Positions 1 to 6,726 of a DNA stretch of 8,738 nucleotides are shown here, piece after piece. The notes under the pieces were generated by a model that made no database searches, was not told where the DNA came from, and saw nothing but the letters and a program-made list of their open reading frames with translations. Both the position numbers and the translations under genes were made by a program. The stretch is from UBA9300 sp964577305 (GTDB lineage Bacteria > Bacteroidota > Bacteroidia > Bacteroidales > VadinHA17), in assembly GCA_964577305.1 (NCBI GenBank), contig CAZNYS010000100.1, positions 1-8,738 on the forward strand, given 5' to 3'. How positions within the stretch are numbered: position 1 is the first letter of the stretch; every line of letters starts with the position of its first letter.

Positions 1-12
1 TCCCCATCCCGA

Positions 13-56
13 CAAACAAAAAGCCTTACAGCGGTAGCTGTAGGGCTTTTTGTTTG
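13..56. terminator. Bidirectional intrinsic terminator hairpin
   Basis: The arms 13-32 and 37-56 form a 20-bp stem with a single G-T wobble and a four-base loop (GGTA). The core GCC/GGC is bordered by five A on one side and five T on the other, so the hairpin can terminate transcription in either direction. No gene lies between it and the left window edge. It most likely ends a gene just outside the window, and it would also insulate the transposase gene to its right. Confidence 0.8.
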
Positions 57-69
57 AATCAACCCAACA

Positions 70-107
70 GAGATCGCTGACCCCGAGAATTCGGGGGAAG
101 CAATCTC
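70..107. repeat. Nested imperfect dyad, REP-like
   Basis: The outer arms GAGATCGCT (70-78) and AGCAATCTC (99-107) pair with one mismatch. Inside them CCCCGA (81-86) pairs perfectly with TCGGGG (91-96) around a GAAT loop. The two stems are separated by a symmetric GA/GA internal loop. No T-tract follows, so it does not look like a terminator. It resembles the dispersed palindromic repeats of this phylum, but only one copy is visible here. Confidence 0.5.
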
Positions 108-140
108 GTGGAATTTGTTTCTCACCTTCTCATGAATTAT

Positions 141-168
141 GTAGGAACGCAATGCATCGCGTTCCTAC
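141..168. repeat. 28-bp GTAG/CTAC palindrome, copy 1 (upstream of RAYT)
   Basis: The arm GTAGGAACGCAATG (141-154) pairs with CATCGCGTTCCTAC (155-168), leaving one mismatched pair. The element begins with GTAG, the tetranucleotide typical of REP elements recognised by REP-associated tyrosine transposases. Bases 153-172 are repeated exactly at 770-789, on the other side of the transposase gene. Confidence 0.8.
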
Positions 169-222
169 TTTTCATATCATACAGTGACATAATTATTGAG
201 GATATTTTTATATATTGCATAT

Positions 223-729
223 ATGTCAGCTGCATATAAAAGACGCAGGTTTAAGGAAAGAACACCCAGAAATCCTTATTGGGATTATTCCTCTAGAGGT
301 GCATATTTTATAACAATATGTACCAAAAATAGAAAAGCATATTTTGGGCGATTTGATAACGGTGTTTTTCATGCCACCCAAGTAGGTAAGATTGCAATTG
401 AAGAATGGAAGAAAACGCCTGAAATTAGAAATGATATGAATATTGAATTGGATGAATATTGTCTTATGCCAGATCATTTTCATGCTATTATTATTTTTGG
501 CAACAATGAAAGTAAAGCTATACATCGCGTTCCTAACAAATTCGGACCACAATCAAAAAATCTCGCATCTGTTATTCGTGGATTCAAATCTGCGGTAAAG
601 ATATTCGCAATTAAAAACAATATTGATTTTTCCTGGCAGCCCAGATATCATGACAGGATAATAAGAAACAAAAAGGAATTAGAGAACACTCGCAGGTATA
701 TTCGTGGAAATCCAGGGGAAATGCAATAA
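223..729 (+). CDS. REP-associated tyrosine transposase (RAYT, IS200-like Y1 HUH)
   Basis: This is a single-strand DNA nuclease of the Y1 HUH transposase superfamily, 168 residues from the ATG at 223. The N-terminal strand YFITICTKNR (28-37) and the metal-binding motif MPDHFHAII (82-90, His85 and His87) are typical of the RAYT branch. WQPRYHDRIIRN (138-149) leads into RRYIRGNP (157-164), where Tyr159 sits at the position of the catalytic tyrosine. RAYTs are domesticated relatives of IS200/IS605 TnpA that cut and mobilise short REP palindromes. The flanking palindromes at 141-168 and 758-785 are probable substrates. No tnpB-like partner is present. The C-terminus stops soon after the YIxxNP helix, somewhat shorter than usual. 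An in-frame TTG at 196 could extend the protein by nine residues, but the ATG fits the family start better. Residues 100-104 are encoded by DNA matching one arm of the flanking repeat. Confidence 0.88.
   Translation: MSAAYKRRRFKERTPRNPYWDYSSRGAYFITICTKNRKAYFGRFDNGVFHATQVGKIAIEEWKKTPEIRNDMNIELDEYCLMPDHFHAIIIFGNNESKAIHRVPNKFGPQSKNLASVIRGFKSAVKIFAIKNNIDFSWQPRYHDRIIRNKKELENTRRYIRGNPGEMQ
520..535 (+). repeat. REP half-palindrome embedded in the RAYT gene
   Basis: Bases 520-535 match bases 152-167 of the upstream palindrome at 15 of 16 positions, and CATCGCGTTCCTA (523-535) is exact. It is read in frame as IHRVP, in the linker between the HUH motif and the tyrosine helix. The opposite arm is largely lost, although GTA at 512-514 could be its remnant. 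The match is direct; its origin as a captured repeat is inferred. Confidence 0.6.
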
Positions 730-757
730 TTACATCGGTCAATATTAAATTCTCTTA

Positions 758-785
758 TATAGAACGCGGTGCATCGCGTTCCTAC
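758..785. repeat. 28-bp palindrome, copy 2 (downstream of RAYT, one arm decayed)
   Basis: The right arm CATCGCGTTCCTAC (772-785) is identical to copy 1. The left arm (758-771) has decayed from GTAG to TATA but keeps GAACGCG. The hairpin lies about 50 bases past the stop codon of the convergent radical SAM gene, so it may also help end that transcript. There is no clear T-tract on the minus strand. Confidence 0.72.
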
Positions 786-835
786 TTTTATTCTATTATA
801 GTAAAAATTGTTTTAGATATTTTTCAGGTTGTTTA

Positions 836-2320
836 TTAATCTCGTAATCCATACACTTTTCTAAAATGATATCCATACACAGCAAATGTTATTGCATCTA
901 TTAATAATGAAGGGCGTCTTACAAGTGTCCATATAAGAAGTTTCCAATATTCGCTTCTTCCTTTATTTATAATTCCAATAATAATAATTGATTTAATAAA
1001 TGCTGGCAGTCGAGAAATTTTAAACTTGCTTTTTCCTCTATGTGGACGTTTATAATTTAATAAGAAGCGCCGAATCCTTTCATAATATGGTTTTACAGAA
1101 TAGATATTTCGAATTATTTTATTATATCCTTCCATTAGTGTATTGTAGTTCATTTTTGGAGTAAAATTTATTGATGAATCGGTGTTATTACCGGTTGCTT
1201 CTGTTGTTATCCTGTTCTCAGCTTTAAGCCGTTTGTATAGTTTTGTATTTTTGGGAGCATTTAATAGCCCTACCATAGCCGATACGATTCCGCTCTGCTG
1301 AATAAAATCTATTTGTCGTTGAAAGATGTTTGGTTGATCACTGTCAAATCCTACAATAAATCCGCCTGAAACATGTAATCCCGCATTTTGTAATTTTTGT
1401 ACATATTGTATTAAATCTTTATTTTTATTTTGAACCTTGTTACAACTGGCAAGCGTTTCTTCATCAGGTGTTTCAATGCCGACAAAAGCCGAATCAAATC
1501 CTGTTTTTACCATCAATGAGAGGATTTCCTCCTCCTCTGCAAGATTAATTGAACTCTGGATATTAAAGTTAAATGGATATTTATGTTTTTCCATCCAGTT
1601 GTTCATTGCCGGAAGCAGATCGTTTTTTACTACATTTTTTCTGCCTATAAAGTTATCATCGACAATTGATACGGTTCCCCGCCAATTAAGATTATACAGT
1701 GTTTCAAGCTCCTGAATAACCTGGTTGATAGTTTTCATTCGTACTTTGTGCCCGAAAAGTGATGTTATCTCACAAAATTCACAATCAAATGGACATCCTC
1801 GGGTAACCTGTATATTCATAAAAGCATAGTCTTTCATTGATAACAAATGATATTCAGGTACCGGCGATGATGTAATATCAGGGAATTTATCGGTTTTATA
1901 TATTCTCTTTAATGAATTACCAACATTCAAATCCTTAAGAAAGAATGGAAATGTAGCCTCTGCTTCGTTTAGAATGAAGTGATCAATTTGTGGATAATTG
2001 TCGTATTCCTGGGTAAAGAGCGGACCACCGGCAACAATTTTTTTATTGTTCTGAATACACAGTTCAATTACATTGTTTACTGATTTTTTTTGTATGTACA
2101 TCGCACTGATAAAAACATAATCAGCCCATCTAATATCATTTGTTGAAAGTGGGGAGACATTCATATCGATTAATTTTCTCTTCCATGTTTTTGGAAACAT
2201 TGCCGATACGGTTATTAAACCAAGCGGTGGTACCGCCGCTTTTTTTGAAATAAAGCGTAACGCATGTTTAAAACTCCAGTACGTATCCGGATATTTCGGA
2301 TATACCATTAAAATTTTCAT
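836..2320 (-). CDS. B12-binding radical SAM protein, DUF4070 type
   Basis: This 494-residue protein has the layout of class B (cobalamin-dependent) radical SAM enzymes, which mostly methylate unactivated carbons. Residues 1-140 form the B12-binding Rossmann-like domain: opening MKILMVYPKYPDT, GGP at 98-100, NEAE at 118-121. The [4Fe-4S] cluster motif CPFDCEFC gives Cys176, Cys180 and Cys183, and VDDNFIG (220-226) is the usual barrel motif. Roughly 320-470 matches the DUF4070 extension seen in the hopanoid methylase HpnP and many uncharacterised relatives. A basic, hydrophobic C-terminus (around 425-480) suggests contact with membranes. The opening WSFKHALRFISKKAAVPPLG is highly typical of the DUF4070 group. 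No hopanoid or other biosynthetic gene lies nearby, so the substrate is unknown and HpnP function should not be assumed. A promoter at 2373-2403 precedes it. Confidence 0.87.
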   Translation of the reverse strand: MKILMVYPKYPDTYWSFKHALRFISKKAAVPPLGLITVSAMFPKTWKRKLIDMNVSPLSTNDIRWADYVFISAMYIQKKSVNNVIELCIQNNKKIVAGGPLFTQEYDNYPQIDHFILNEAEATFPFFLKDLNVGNSLKRIYKTDKFPDITSSPVPEYHLLSMKDYAFMNIQVTRGCPFDCEFCEITSLFGHKVRMKTINQVIQELETLYNLNWRGTVSIVDDNFIGRKNVVKNDLLPAMNNWMEKHKYPFNFNIQSSINLAEEEEILSLMVKTGFDSAFVGIETPDEETLASCNKVQNKNKDLIQYVQKLQNAGLHVSGGFIVGFDSDQPNIFQRQIDFIQQSGIVSAMVGLLNAPKNTKLYKRLKAENRITTEATGNNTDSSINFTPKMNYNTLMEGYNKIIRNIYSVKPYYERIRRFLLNYKRPHRGKSKFKISRLPAFIKSIIIIGIINKGRSEYWKLLIWTLVRRPSLLIDAITFAVYGYHFRKVYGLRD

Positions 2321-2372
2321 AATAGATCAATATTGAACCAGAAAAATTTGTGCAAATTAAAATTATAATAAA

Positions 2373-2403
2373 CAAAAGTATTTGCTAATTATGTTATCAC
2401 AAA
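2373..2403 (-). promoter_or_regulatory. Bacteroidota-type promoter for the radical SAM gene
   Basis: Read on the minus strand, TACTTTTG (2380-2373) matches the -7 consensus TAnnTTTG exactly. A -33 TTTG (2403-2400) lies 19 bases upstream, within the usual spacing. Transcription would start near 2366, giving a leader of about 45 bases that is AT-rich and lacks a Shine-Dalgarno sequence. Confidence 0.65.
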
Positions 2404-2467
2404 TAAAAGGGAGTAATAGCAGGATATTTGGGGCAAATCAAATATTTTGTGGGTTAATTACACACTG

Positions 2468-2492
2468 CAGGGGTGAATAACATTCATCCCTG
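2468..2492. repeat. 25-base hairpin between regulator and radical SAM gene
   Basis: CAGGGGTGAAT (2468-2478) pairs with ATTCATCCCTG (2482-2492) around a three-base loop, with one G-T pair. It has no T-tract on either strand. It lies about 65 bases upstream of the radical SAM promoter and 80 bases after the regulator stop codon. It could be an attenuating structure, an operator or a dispersed repeat. Confidence 0.5.
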
Positions 2493-2546
2493 GATATATA
2501 GGTATTAGAAATTTTGTAACCAAAACCACTATAAATTGCAGGGAGG

Positions 2547-2570
2547 TTACGGATTGCGCTTAATCCGTAA
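2547..2570 (-). terminator. Hairpin abutting the LytTR regulator stop codon
   Basis: TTACGGATT (2547-2555) and AATCCGTAA (2562-2570) form a perfect nine-bp stem with a GCGCTT loop. It begins at the base immediately after the regulator stop codon at 2573-2571. No T-tract follows on the minus strand, so classical intrinsic termination is uncertain. It may instead protect the mRNA 3' end or be a repeat. Confidence 0.4.
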
Positions 2571-3404
2571 TTAAAGAGCTTCTTTAACCCGTAACAAATA
2601 TTGGCGGGAAACCGGAATTTGTTCGGTATATTCTTTTAAAGTCAACCAGTAGTTATTGTACTTTCTGTTGAGCTTTTCAATATATTGTGTATTTACGATA
2701 TATGTTCTGTGACAGCGAATAAAATTGGAATATGGTGTTAACTGGTCTCCAATTTTTTTTAAGGTATTTCTTATAAGTTCTTTTTTTAAGTTTTTACCCT
2801 GTTTATATACTGTTTCTACATAATTGTCAGCAGCTTTAATAAGCATTACCTCTGAAATCAATAGTTTTAACTGGTATGTACTTTTCTCCGAACTTAATAT
2901 AATATACTTGTCAGAAGAATCTTCTTTATATTTTTCAATTTGGTTTTTAATAGTTTCTTTTTCTTTAATGAGTGCTTCATTTTCTTGTTTTAAGTCATTA
3001 AATAAATCATATAGTCTTAAAACCACAGGAGAAATGAGGCAGATAAGAGCTATTTTGATAATAATGTAAAAAGATATTTTTACTGAGCCTACATAGCGCA
3101 AGTAAAAAGCACACGCAATCGCACTAGAAGCAAATACAAGAAACCCGCTTATGTGGGAGAGAAAAATTGGTTGGCTGTGATTTTTTTGAATAAGCCAGGG
3201 TAAAACATTTCGGAATAGGACTATAAATAGTAAAACGATTACTCCTAACCCGGCAACTAGTAAAACCCTGTTGTTGAAATCAAACTTGTCGAGTGGAAAG
3301 GGCTGGAAAAAAAGTATAAACAGAAAAACCCCGAAACTTATGCTAAGAATGAGACCAACATCTTTTTTTAGTGCAGATATTACGCCATTTAATTTGTTAT
3401 TCAT
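2571..3404 (-). CDS. Membrane-anchored LytTR-domain transcriptional regulator
   Basis: This 277-residue protein has four predicted membrane helices (about 16-35, 46-68, 79-101 and 109-131). A charged coiled-coil stretch (about 134-162) links them to a C-terminal LytTR DNA-binding domain (about 165-277). LytTR hallmarks are visible: VMLIKAADNYVET (186-198), FIRCHRTYIVN (228-238) and IPVSRQYL (263-270). There is no receiver domain and no histidine kinase next to it, so it is not a standard LytR-type response regulator. The layout implies that a membrane signal or dimerisation is passed directly to the DNA-binding domain, a design known among Bacteroidota LytTR proteins. The signal and targets are unknown. 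Plausible targets are its own gene, the neighbouring radical SAM gene, or the divergently transcribed acylase operon whose start lies 139 bases away. The coding sequence is clearly AT-rich. Confidence 0.85.
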   Translation of the reverse strand: MNNKLNGVISALKKDVGLILSISFGVFLFILFFQPFPLDKFDFNNRVLLVAGLGVIVLLFIVLFRNVLPWLIQKNHSQPIFLSHISGFLVFASSAIACAFYLRYVGSVKISFYIIIKIALICLISPVVLRLYDLFNDLKQENEALIKEKETIKNQIEKYKEDSSDKYIILSSEKSTYQLKLLISEVMLIKAADNYVETVYKQGKNLKKELIRNTLKKIGDQLTPYSNFIRCHRTYIVNTQYIEKLNRKYNNYWLTLKEYTEQIPVSRQYLLRVKEAL

Positions 3405-3439
3405 GATTTAAAGAAAGTATAATAATTATAATTTACCAA

Positions 3440-3473
3440 AGAGTAGGAACACGATGCATCTCGTTCCTACTCT
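3440..3473. repeat. GTAG/CTAC palindrome, copy 3 (divergent intergenic region)
   Basis: The 28-bp core is 3443-3470. It differs from the RAYT-flanking consensus by G to A at core position 9 and G to T at core position 19. The outer arms extend by three more pairs, so AGAGTAGGAAC pairs with GTTCCTACTCT. It lies between the divergent regulator and acylase genes, about 35 bases before the regulator start codon. It is the same family as 141-168 and 758-785, 2.7 kb from the transposase. Confidence 0.75.
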
Positions 3474-3483
3474 CATGAGACAG

Positions 3484-3499
3484 CCCCCTTCGAAGGTGG
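3484..3499. repeat. Short palindrome centred on CCTTCGAAGG
   Basis: CCTTCGAAGG (3487-3496) is a perfect ten-bp palindrome, extended to 16 bp with one mismatched pair. It covers the place where the -33 element of the acylase promoter would lie, so it could be an operator. It could equally be a fragment of a dispersed repeat. Confidence 0.4.
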
Positions 3500-3514
3500 A
3501 GCATAAGAAGTATT

Positions 3515-3522
3515 TATTTTTG
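3515..3522 (+). promoter_or_regulatory. Putative -7 element for the acylase-SDR operon
   Basis: TATTTTTG matches the Bacteroidota -7 consensus TAnnTTTG and lies 21 bases before the acylase ATG, so the leader would be about 15 bases. No convincing -33 TTTG is present: the expected region is occupied by the CCTTCGAAGG palindrome. The promoter may therefore be weak or activator-dependent. Confidence 0.45.
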
Positions 3523-3543
3523 TTATCTTAGGGTTTCTAAAAC

Positions 3544-5946
3544 ATGAGATCTATGAAAACCTTAAAAATTATTCTTTATTCTGTTTTGTCCCTGCTTATC
3601 ATCCTGGTAATAGCAGGTTTTTTTATTATTAAGAGCATAAGTAATGGTGCGAAACCAGTTTATGATGGTGAACTGGATCTCCCCGGGCTTGAAAATGCAG
3701 TAAAGGTTATCTTCGACGAAAGAGGTATGCCTCATGTCTATGCCGAGAATGAACACGATCTCTATACGGCAGTTGGTTATATTATGGCCCAGGAAAGGTT
3801 ATGGCAGATGGATCTTATACGAAGGGCTACAAAGGGTAGATTATCAGAAATATTCGGGGAGGATTACGTTCAGACAGATCTGTTTCTACGTTCACTGAGA
3901 ATGACGAAAAAATCAAAGATGGTTCTTCAAAATACCACTCAACAGGTCATTGATTGCATTGATGATTTTGTGTTGGGTGTGAACTATTATATTGAAAACG
4001 CAGAAAAATTACCACCCGAATTCAGAATACTTGGATATAAACCCGAACTATGGACAGCTGAGAATACGGCTAATATAATAGGTTATATGGGCTGGGATAT
4101 GGCAGGTGGTAACCTGTCCGGTGATGTTTTTGTTTATAAGCTTATAAATCAAATAGGAATTGATGCAGCTAAAAAGCTAATACCTTACTATGAATGGACA
4201 GGTGATCCTGTTTATCCAGAATTTGAACTGGATAATGAAGCTTTGGAAACTGTTGAAAACTTTGTGAAATCACTAGATAAGGTAAAAGAGCTTGGTATAT
4301 CATCTTTTTATGGTAGTAATAACTGGGCTGTCAGTGGTGACCGTACAGAGACAGGTAAGCCATTATTTTCAAATGATATGCACCTAGGGTTGTCAAGTCC
4401 GGGTATATGGATACAGATGCATCAGATAGTACCAAAAAAACTTAATGTGACAGGTGTTGTTGTTCCGGGGCAACCTTTCGTTGTGGCTGGTCATAATGAA
4501 GATATAGCCTGGGGTATGACCAACCTGATGGTTGATGATGTTGATCTTTACCTTGAAAAGACCAATGAAGATAAATCGCAGTACATGCTTAACGGGGAGT
4601 GGAAAGATATAAAAACGGTAAAGGAAATAATAAAAGTAAAAAAGCAGGATGACAGGGAAATGGAGATAAAATATACTCATCGTGGACCCATAATATCAGG
4701 ATTCCGTGATATTGAAGAAGCTGATATAAGCATGCGCTGGTCCGGGAACGATATGAGCAACGAAGGTGTAGCTGTTTACCTTCTCAACAGGGCATCTGAT
4801 TGGGAAGAGTTTAATGGGGCTCTTACTAACTTTAACTCCATTAGCCAGAACTTCATATATGCTGATGTAAATGGTAATATAGGTTTGCATGCAGGGGGTG
4901 GTGTAGCCATCAGGGAAGGTCATGGTGCATTTATACAGCCGGGCGACAGCAGTAAGTATGACTGGACAGGGTACGTTCCTCATTATCTGTTACCATTCAG
5001 CTATAATCCTGAAAACGGCTTAGTCTCATCGGCAAATAATAAAACTGTGTTTCCTTCAGAATATCCCTACTACATAGGAACATATTTTTCTATGCCTTAC
5101 CGCATAAATCGAATACGGGAGATGATGGCTGAAAAGGAAAAATTCAGTATCGAGGATTTTAAAAGGATGATCACTGACAGGCATTCAGATTATGCCAGGC
5201 AACTATGTCAGTTATTACTAAGTGTTCTGCAACAAACAAAGGATATGAGTGATCTGGAAAGGGAAGTATATGATAACCTCTCTGTATGGGATTATAATAT
5301 GTCAGCTGATATCTTCATACCTACTTTCTTTGAATATTACCGGAATGCACTTGCTGACCTCCTTCTTGAAGATGATATGGGGGAGATTTATGAGAATTTT
5401 AATGGTTCGGTCCGGGATTATTATCTGATGAAGATAATAACCGGTCAGCATGAACTCTATATAGATGATATAAATACAGAAGAAAAGGAGAGCCTTAATG
5501 ATATCTTACTTAGGTCTTTTCATAGAGCAATTGAGAAATTAAAGGAAGAGTATTCTGCCGATACCTCGGGATGGATATGGGGAGATATACATAAGTTTAC
5601 TGTTATGCACCCAATGGGAAGTGTAAGTATTCTGAACAGCCTGTTCGGATTAAACAGAGGACACTATAGGGTAGGAGGAAGTAATCATACAGTATCACCA
5701 TATTCATACGGACCTGATTTTGTAATTGATCATGGTGCTTCCCAGAGGCATGTATATAATACTTATGACTGGGATGAGTCGTATACCATAATCCCAACCG
5801 GTACATCAGGTGTTCCTTCCTCGGAGTTTTATTGTTCGCAGACGAAAACATATTGTGAGGATGGTTTCTACAAAGATCATTTTACTGAGAAAGCAGTGCA
5901 GGAAGCAGCAAAATATACTTTAATCCTAAAACCCACAGAAAAATAA
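3544..5946 (+). CDS. Penicillin acylase family Ntn-hydrolase
   Basis: This 800-residue precursor belongs to the penicillin/cephalosporin/acyl-homoserine-lactone acylase family, which cleaves amide bonds of N-acylated substrates after self-processing into two chains. A membrane segment (residues 8-29) without a lipobox cysteine indicates export to the periplasm or anchoring. The alpha-chain signature GMPHVYAEN (61-69) through AQERLWQMDL (82-91) and GRLSEIFG (98-105) is clear. Cleavage should fall between Gly257 and Ser258. Counting Ser258 as B1, His280 in NDMHL falls at B23 and Asn498 in SANNK at B241. B23 is Gln in penicillin G acylase, whereas AHL and glutaryl acylases carry His. All expected catalytic positions are present and the length is normal. 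The substrate cannot be told from sequence. A second ATG at 3553 is possible. The stop overlaps the next gene's start by one base, so the two are co-translated. Confidence 0.9.
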   Translation: MRSMKTLKIILYSVLSLLIILVIAGFFIIKSISNGAKPVYDGELDLPGLENAVKVIFDERGMPHVYAENEHDLYTAVGYIMAQERLWQMDLIRRATKGRLSEIFGEDYVQTDLFLRSLRMTKKSKMVLQNTTQQVIDCIDDFVLGVNYYIENAEKLPPEFRILGYKPELWTAENTANIIGYMGWDMAGGNLSGDVFVYKLINQIGIDAAKKLIPYYEWTGDPVYPEFELDNEALETVENFVKSLDKVKELGISSFYGSNNWAVSGDRTETGKPLFSNDMHLGLSSPGIWIQMHQIVPKKLNVTGVVVPGQPFVVAGHNEDIAWGMTNLMVDDVDLYLEKTNEDKSQYMLNGEWKDIKTVKEIIKVKKQDDREMEIKYTHRGPIISGFRDIEEADISMRWSGNDMSNEGVAVYLLNRASDWEEFNGALTNFNSISQNFIYADVNGNIGLHAGGGVAIREGHGAFIQPGDSSKYDWTGYVPHYLLPFSYNPENGLVSSANNKTVFPSEYPYYIGTYFSMPYRINRIREMMAEKEKFSIEDFKRMITDRHSDYARQLCQLLLSVLQQTKDMSDLEREVYDNLSVWDYNMSADIFIPTFFEYYRNALADLLLEDDMGEIYENFNGSVRDYYLMKIITGQHELYIDDINTEEKESLNDILLRSFHRAIEKLKEEYSADTSGWIWGDIHKFTVMHPMGSVSILNSLFGLNRGHYRVGGSNHTVSPYSYGPDFVIDHGASQRHVYNTYDWDESYTIIPTGTSGVPSSEFYCSQTKTYCEDGFYKDHFTEKAVQEAAKYTLILKPTEK

Positions 5947-6701
5947 TGAACCAAAAAGAAAGATGGTCCCTTAAGGATCATGTGGCACTGGTTACAGGTG
6001 GTACAAAAGGGATCGGGAAAGGGATAGCTCAAGAATTGATTGCTCATGGAGCAACTGTCATCTGTACTTCAAGAAGTAATGTGAAAAACAATAATGATGA
6101 TGAGGATAATCCTATATATATCCGGTCAGATGCATCAAAAGCTGATGATCGATCAAAACTGGTTGATCTTATCGGAAAAAAATTCAACAGGCTGGATATA
6201 CTCGTTAATAATGTAGGCACCAACATCAGGAAGAAAACAGTTGAATATTCAGATGATGAGCTTGATTTTATATTGCACACCAACCTTATTTCAGCTTTCA
6301 GCCTGGCAAGAGATCTTTACCCTCTTCTTATCAGAAGCAATACACCATCTGTTGTAAATATCAGCTCTGTTGCAGGCATGAAACATGTACGTACAGGTTC
6401 AATTTACGGTATGACAAAGGGAGCTATGAACCAGCTAACAAAAAATCTTGCCGGAGAGTGGGGTACTGAAGGTATCAGGGTAAATGCTGTTGCTCCCTGG
6501 TATATCAACACGCCTCTTGCTCAGCAGGTGTTGAAGGATGATGATTACAGGAATGATGTGCTTGCACGTACCCCCATGGGCCGGGTAGGGGAGGTAGATG
6601 AAGTAGCTGCCCTGGTAGCATTCCTTTGCATGCCTGCCGCTTCTTATATCACAGGCCAGGTTATTGCTGTTGATGGAGGATTTACGATAAAAGGATTCTG
6701 A
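5946..6701 (+). CDS. Short-chain dehydrogenase/reductase, tropinone reductase-like
   Basis: This 251-residue classical SDR oxidoreductase uses NAD(P)(H) to interconvert an alcohol and a ketone. The cofactor motif TGGTKGIG spans 17-24, and Arg43 after the second strand suggests an NADPH preference. NNVG is at 88-91, and the catalytic residues are Asn113, Ser141, Tyr154 and Lys158 (YGMTK). NNVGTNIRK and the closing GGFTIKGF are typical of the tropinone-reductase-like subgroup, a sequence label that does not imply tropinone as substrate. The ATG shares its A with the TAA of the acylase (TAATG), which points to translational coupling and a shared pathway. The gene is complete and ends shortly before a perfect 28-bp palindrome that separates it from the convergent gnd. 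Confidence 0.92.
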   Translation: MNQKERWSLKDHVALVTGGTKGIGKGIAQELIAHGATVICTSRSNVKNNNDDEDNPIYIRSDASKADDRSKLVDLIGKKFNRLDILVNNVGTNIRKKTVEYSDDELDFILHTNLISAFSLARDLYPLLIRSNTPSVVNISSVAGMKHVRTGSIYGMTKGAMNQLTKNLAGEWGTEGIRVNAVAPWYINTPLAQQVLKDDDYRNDVLARTPMGRVGEVDEVAALVAFLCMPAASYITGQVIAVDGGFTIKGF

Positions 6702-6726
6702 AAGAAAGACAAAAGGAAAAACAATC

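Noticed and set aside
203..210. TATTTTTA as a -7 element for the transposase gene
   Set aside because: It lacks the final G and a -33 partner, and such strings are frequent in AT-rich DNA.
196..222. TTG start that would lengthen the transposase by nine residues
   Set aside because: The added residues are not family-like, an ATG lies at 223, and no ribosome site favours the TTG.
141..789. A full IS200/IS605 insertion sequence
   Set aside because: There is no tnpB, and the protein has the RAYT rather than the IS200 motif pattern. The flanks are REP-like palindromes, so a RAYT locus explains it better.
836..2320. Calling the radical SAM gene hpnP
   Set aside because: The domain layout matches, but the DUF4070 group is broad and no hopanoid gene is near. 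Naming the substrate would overreach.
3412..3440. Possible promoter for the LytTR gene (TACTTTCT with TTTG 17 bases upstream, minus strand)
   Set aside because: The -7 element misses the last two consensus bases and would leave almost no leader. It is too weak to list.
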